Source: Bacillota bacterium
GTDB lineage: Bacteria; Bacillota; UBA4882; UBA8346
DNA: 22,265 nt
Assembly (NCBI GenBank): GCA_023392595.1
Contig: JAEVYU010000066.1
Coordinates: forward strand, 1 to 22,265
Reading direction: 5' to 3'
Positions 22,125 to 22,265 of this stretch are shown here, in pieces (within the stretch, counting starts at the first letter, position 1; every line of letters begins with the position of its first letter). The notes under the pieces were generated by a model. It was not told the DNA's origin. It searched no databases and was given only the letters and a program-made list of their open reading frames with translations. The position numbers were made by a program, and so were the translations under genes.

Positions 22125-22265
22125 TATACATGGGTAAACATAAACCAATTACGAAGTTGACAATCAATAAATTTACGGATCTTGTGGCAAACATTAGCAG
22201 AAATATCCGTTAGCAAATCTAAAAGAGTTGTTAAAGCAACAGCCCAGTCAAGCTCATTGAATTCA
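22058..22265 (-). CDS. Possible C-terminus of a minus-strand gene entering from the right
   Basis: An open frame of 68 codons enters from the window edge on the minus strand and ends at TAA (22058-22060). Its first ~48 residues (EFNELDWAVALTTLLDLLTD, then ISANVCHKIRKFIDCQLRNW) have a protein-like helical pattern; the last 20 overlap gene C antisense and are doubtful. It could be the end of a transposase of an insertion that truncated gene C. Family not recognised. Confidence 0.3.
   Translation of the reverse strand, partial: EFNELDWAVALTTLLDLLTDISANVCHKIRKFIDCQLRNWFMFTHVYQVLFTQFVLRKLSIVVKGSLK

Larger units (their letters stand above)
15806..22265 (+). mobile_element. Tn554/recombinase-trio-like element inserted in umuD (right end outside window)
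   Basis: Carries, in one direction with overlapping genes, an intact tyrosine recombinase (16252-17493), a helix-turn-helix/recombinase gene (from 17474, disrupted) and a third recombinase-like gene (from 21465). This matches the tnpA-tnpB-tnpC order of Tn554-type elements and recombinase-in-trio elements. The left boundary is inferred from the loss of umuD homology at about 15800-15806; the right boundary and any cargo are not in the window. The region is visibly richer in A+T than the metabolic genes, supporting foreign origin. It has itself suffered an insertion sequence, a probable frameshift and truncation, so it may be immobile. Confidence 0.65.

Overview
The window looks like a chromosome segment of a Bacillota (Firmicute). 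The grounds are strong AGGAGG-type ribosome binding sites, a Bacillus-type LexA box (CGAACATACGTTTG), a KhtTU-like K+/H+ antiporter pair, and a LacI/sugar-ABC/GH65 disaccharide locus. The sugar-binding protein has a signal peptide with no lipobox cysteine, which is unusual for a monoderm; a diderm Bacillota is possible, but this is inference.

Left part (1-2800): debris of mobile DNA. An intact-looking IS110/IS1111-type recombinase (572-1969) is followed by about 190 nt of structured non-coding sequence closed by two nested long-range stems, a good candidate for its guide (bridge/seek) RNA. Further right lie the 3' part of a tRNA-Leu-like gene with its own terminator but no recognisable 5' half, and a MITE-like inverted-repeat element.

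Metabolic part (2800-10570, + strand): LacI-family regulator, extracellular sugar-binding protein, three intergenic hairpins, two inner-membrane permeases, and a beta-phosphoglucomutase-GH65 phosphorylase fusion, closed by a terminator. Together they would import an alpha-glucoside disaccharide, split it with phosphate to beta-glucose 1-phosphate plus a second sugar, and convert that phosphate to glucose 6-phosphate. No transporter ATPase gene is present, so a shared MsmX-type ATPase elsewhere is expected.

Middle (10570-15500): on the minus strand, small membrane and zinc-ribbon proteins, the khtT-khtU-like antiporter operon, and a 45-residue gene at 14021-14158. On the plus strand, an orphan membrane/coiled-coil protein with a very strong ribosome binding site and its own terminator.

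Right part (15540-22265): a distinctly A+T-rich mobile element sits inside an SOS-regulated umuD-like gene. A consensus LexA box and the first ~55 codons of umuD remain, and the reading frame then leaves the family at about 15800-15806. The element carries tandem 16-bp repeats near its left end, an 18-codon leader ORF followed by mutually exclusive antiterminator and terminator hairpins, and a Tn554/recombinase-in-trio-like gene set. The set is: A, an intact tyrosine recombinase; B, an array of helix-turn-helix modules built from a 345-bp tandem duplication, followed one frame away, across an A7 run, by a catalytic domain with a zinc-finger motif; C, a third recombinase-like protein lacking its catalytic half. 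Gene B is also interrupted by a 1515-bp DDE insertion sequence with perfect 12-bp ends and a 4-bp ATAT duplication; removing it restores the B frame exactly. The most notable idea is that this element could be transcribed from the host SOS promoter and gated by a leader-peptide attenuator.
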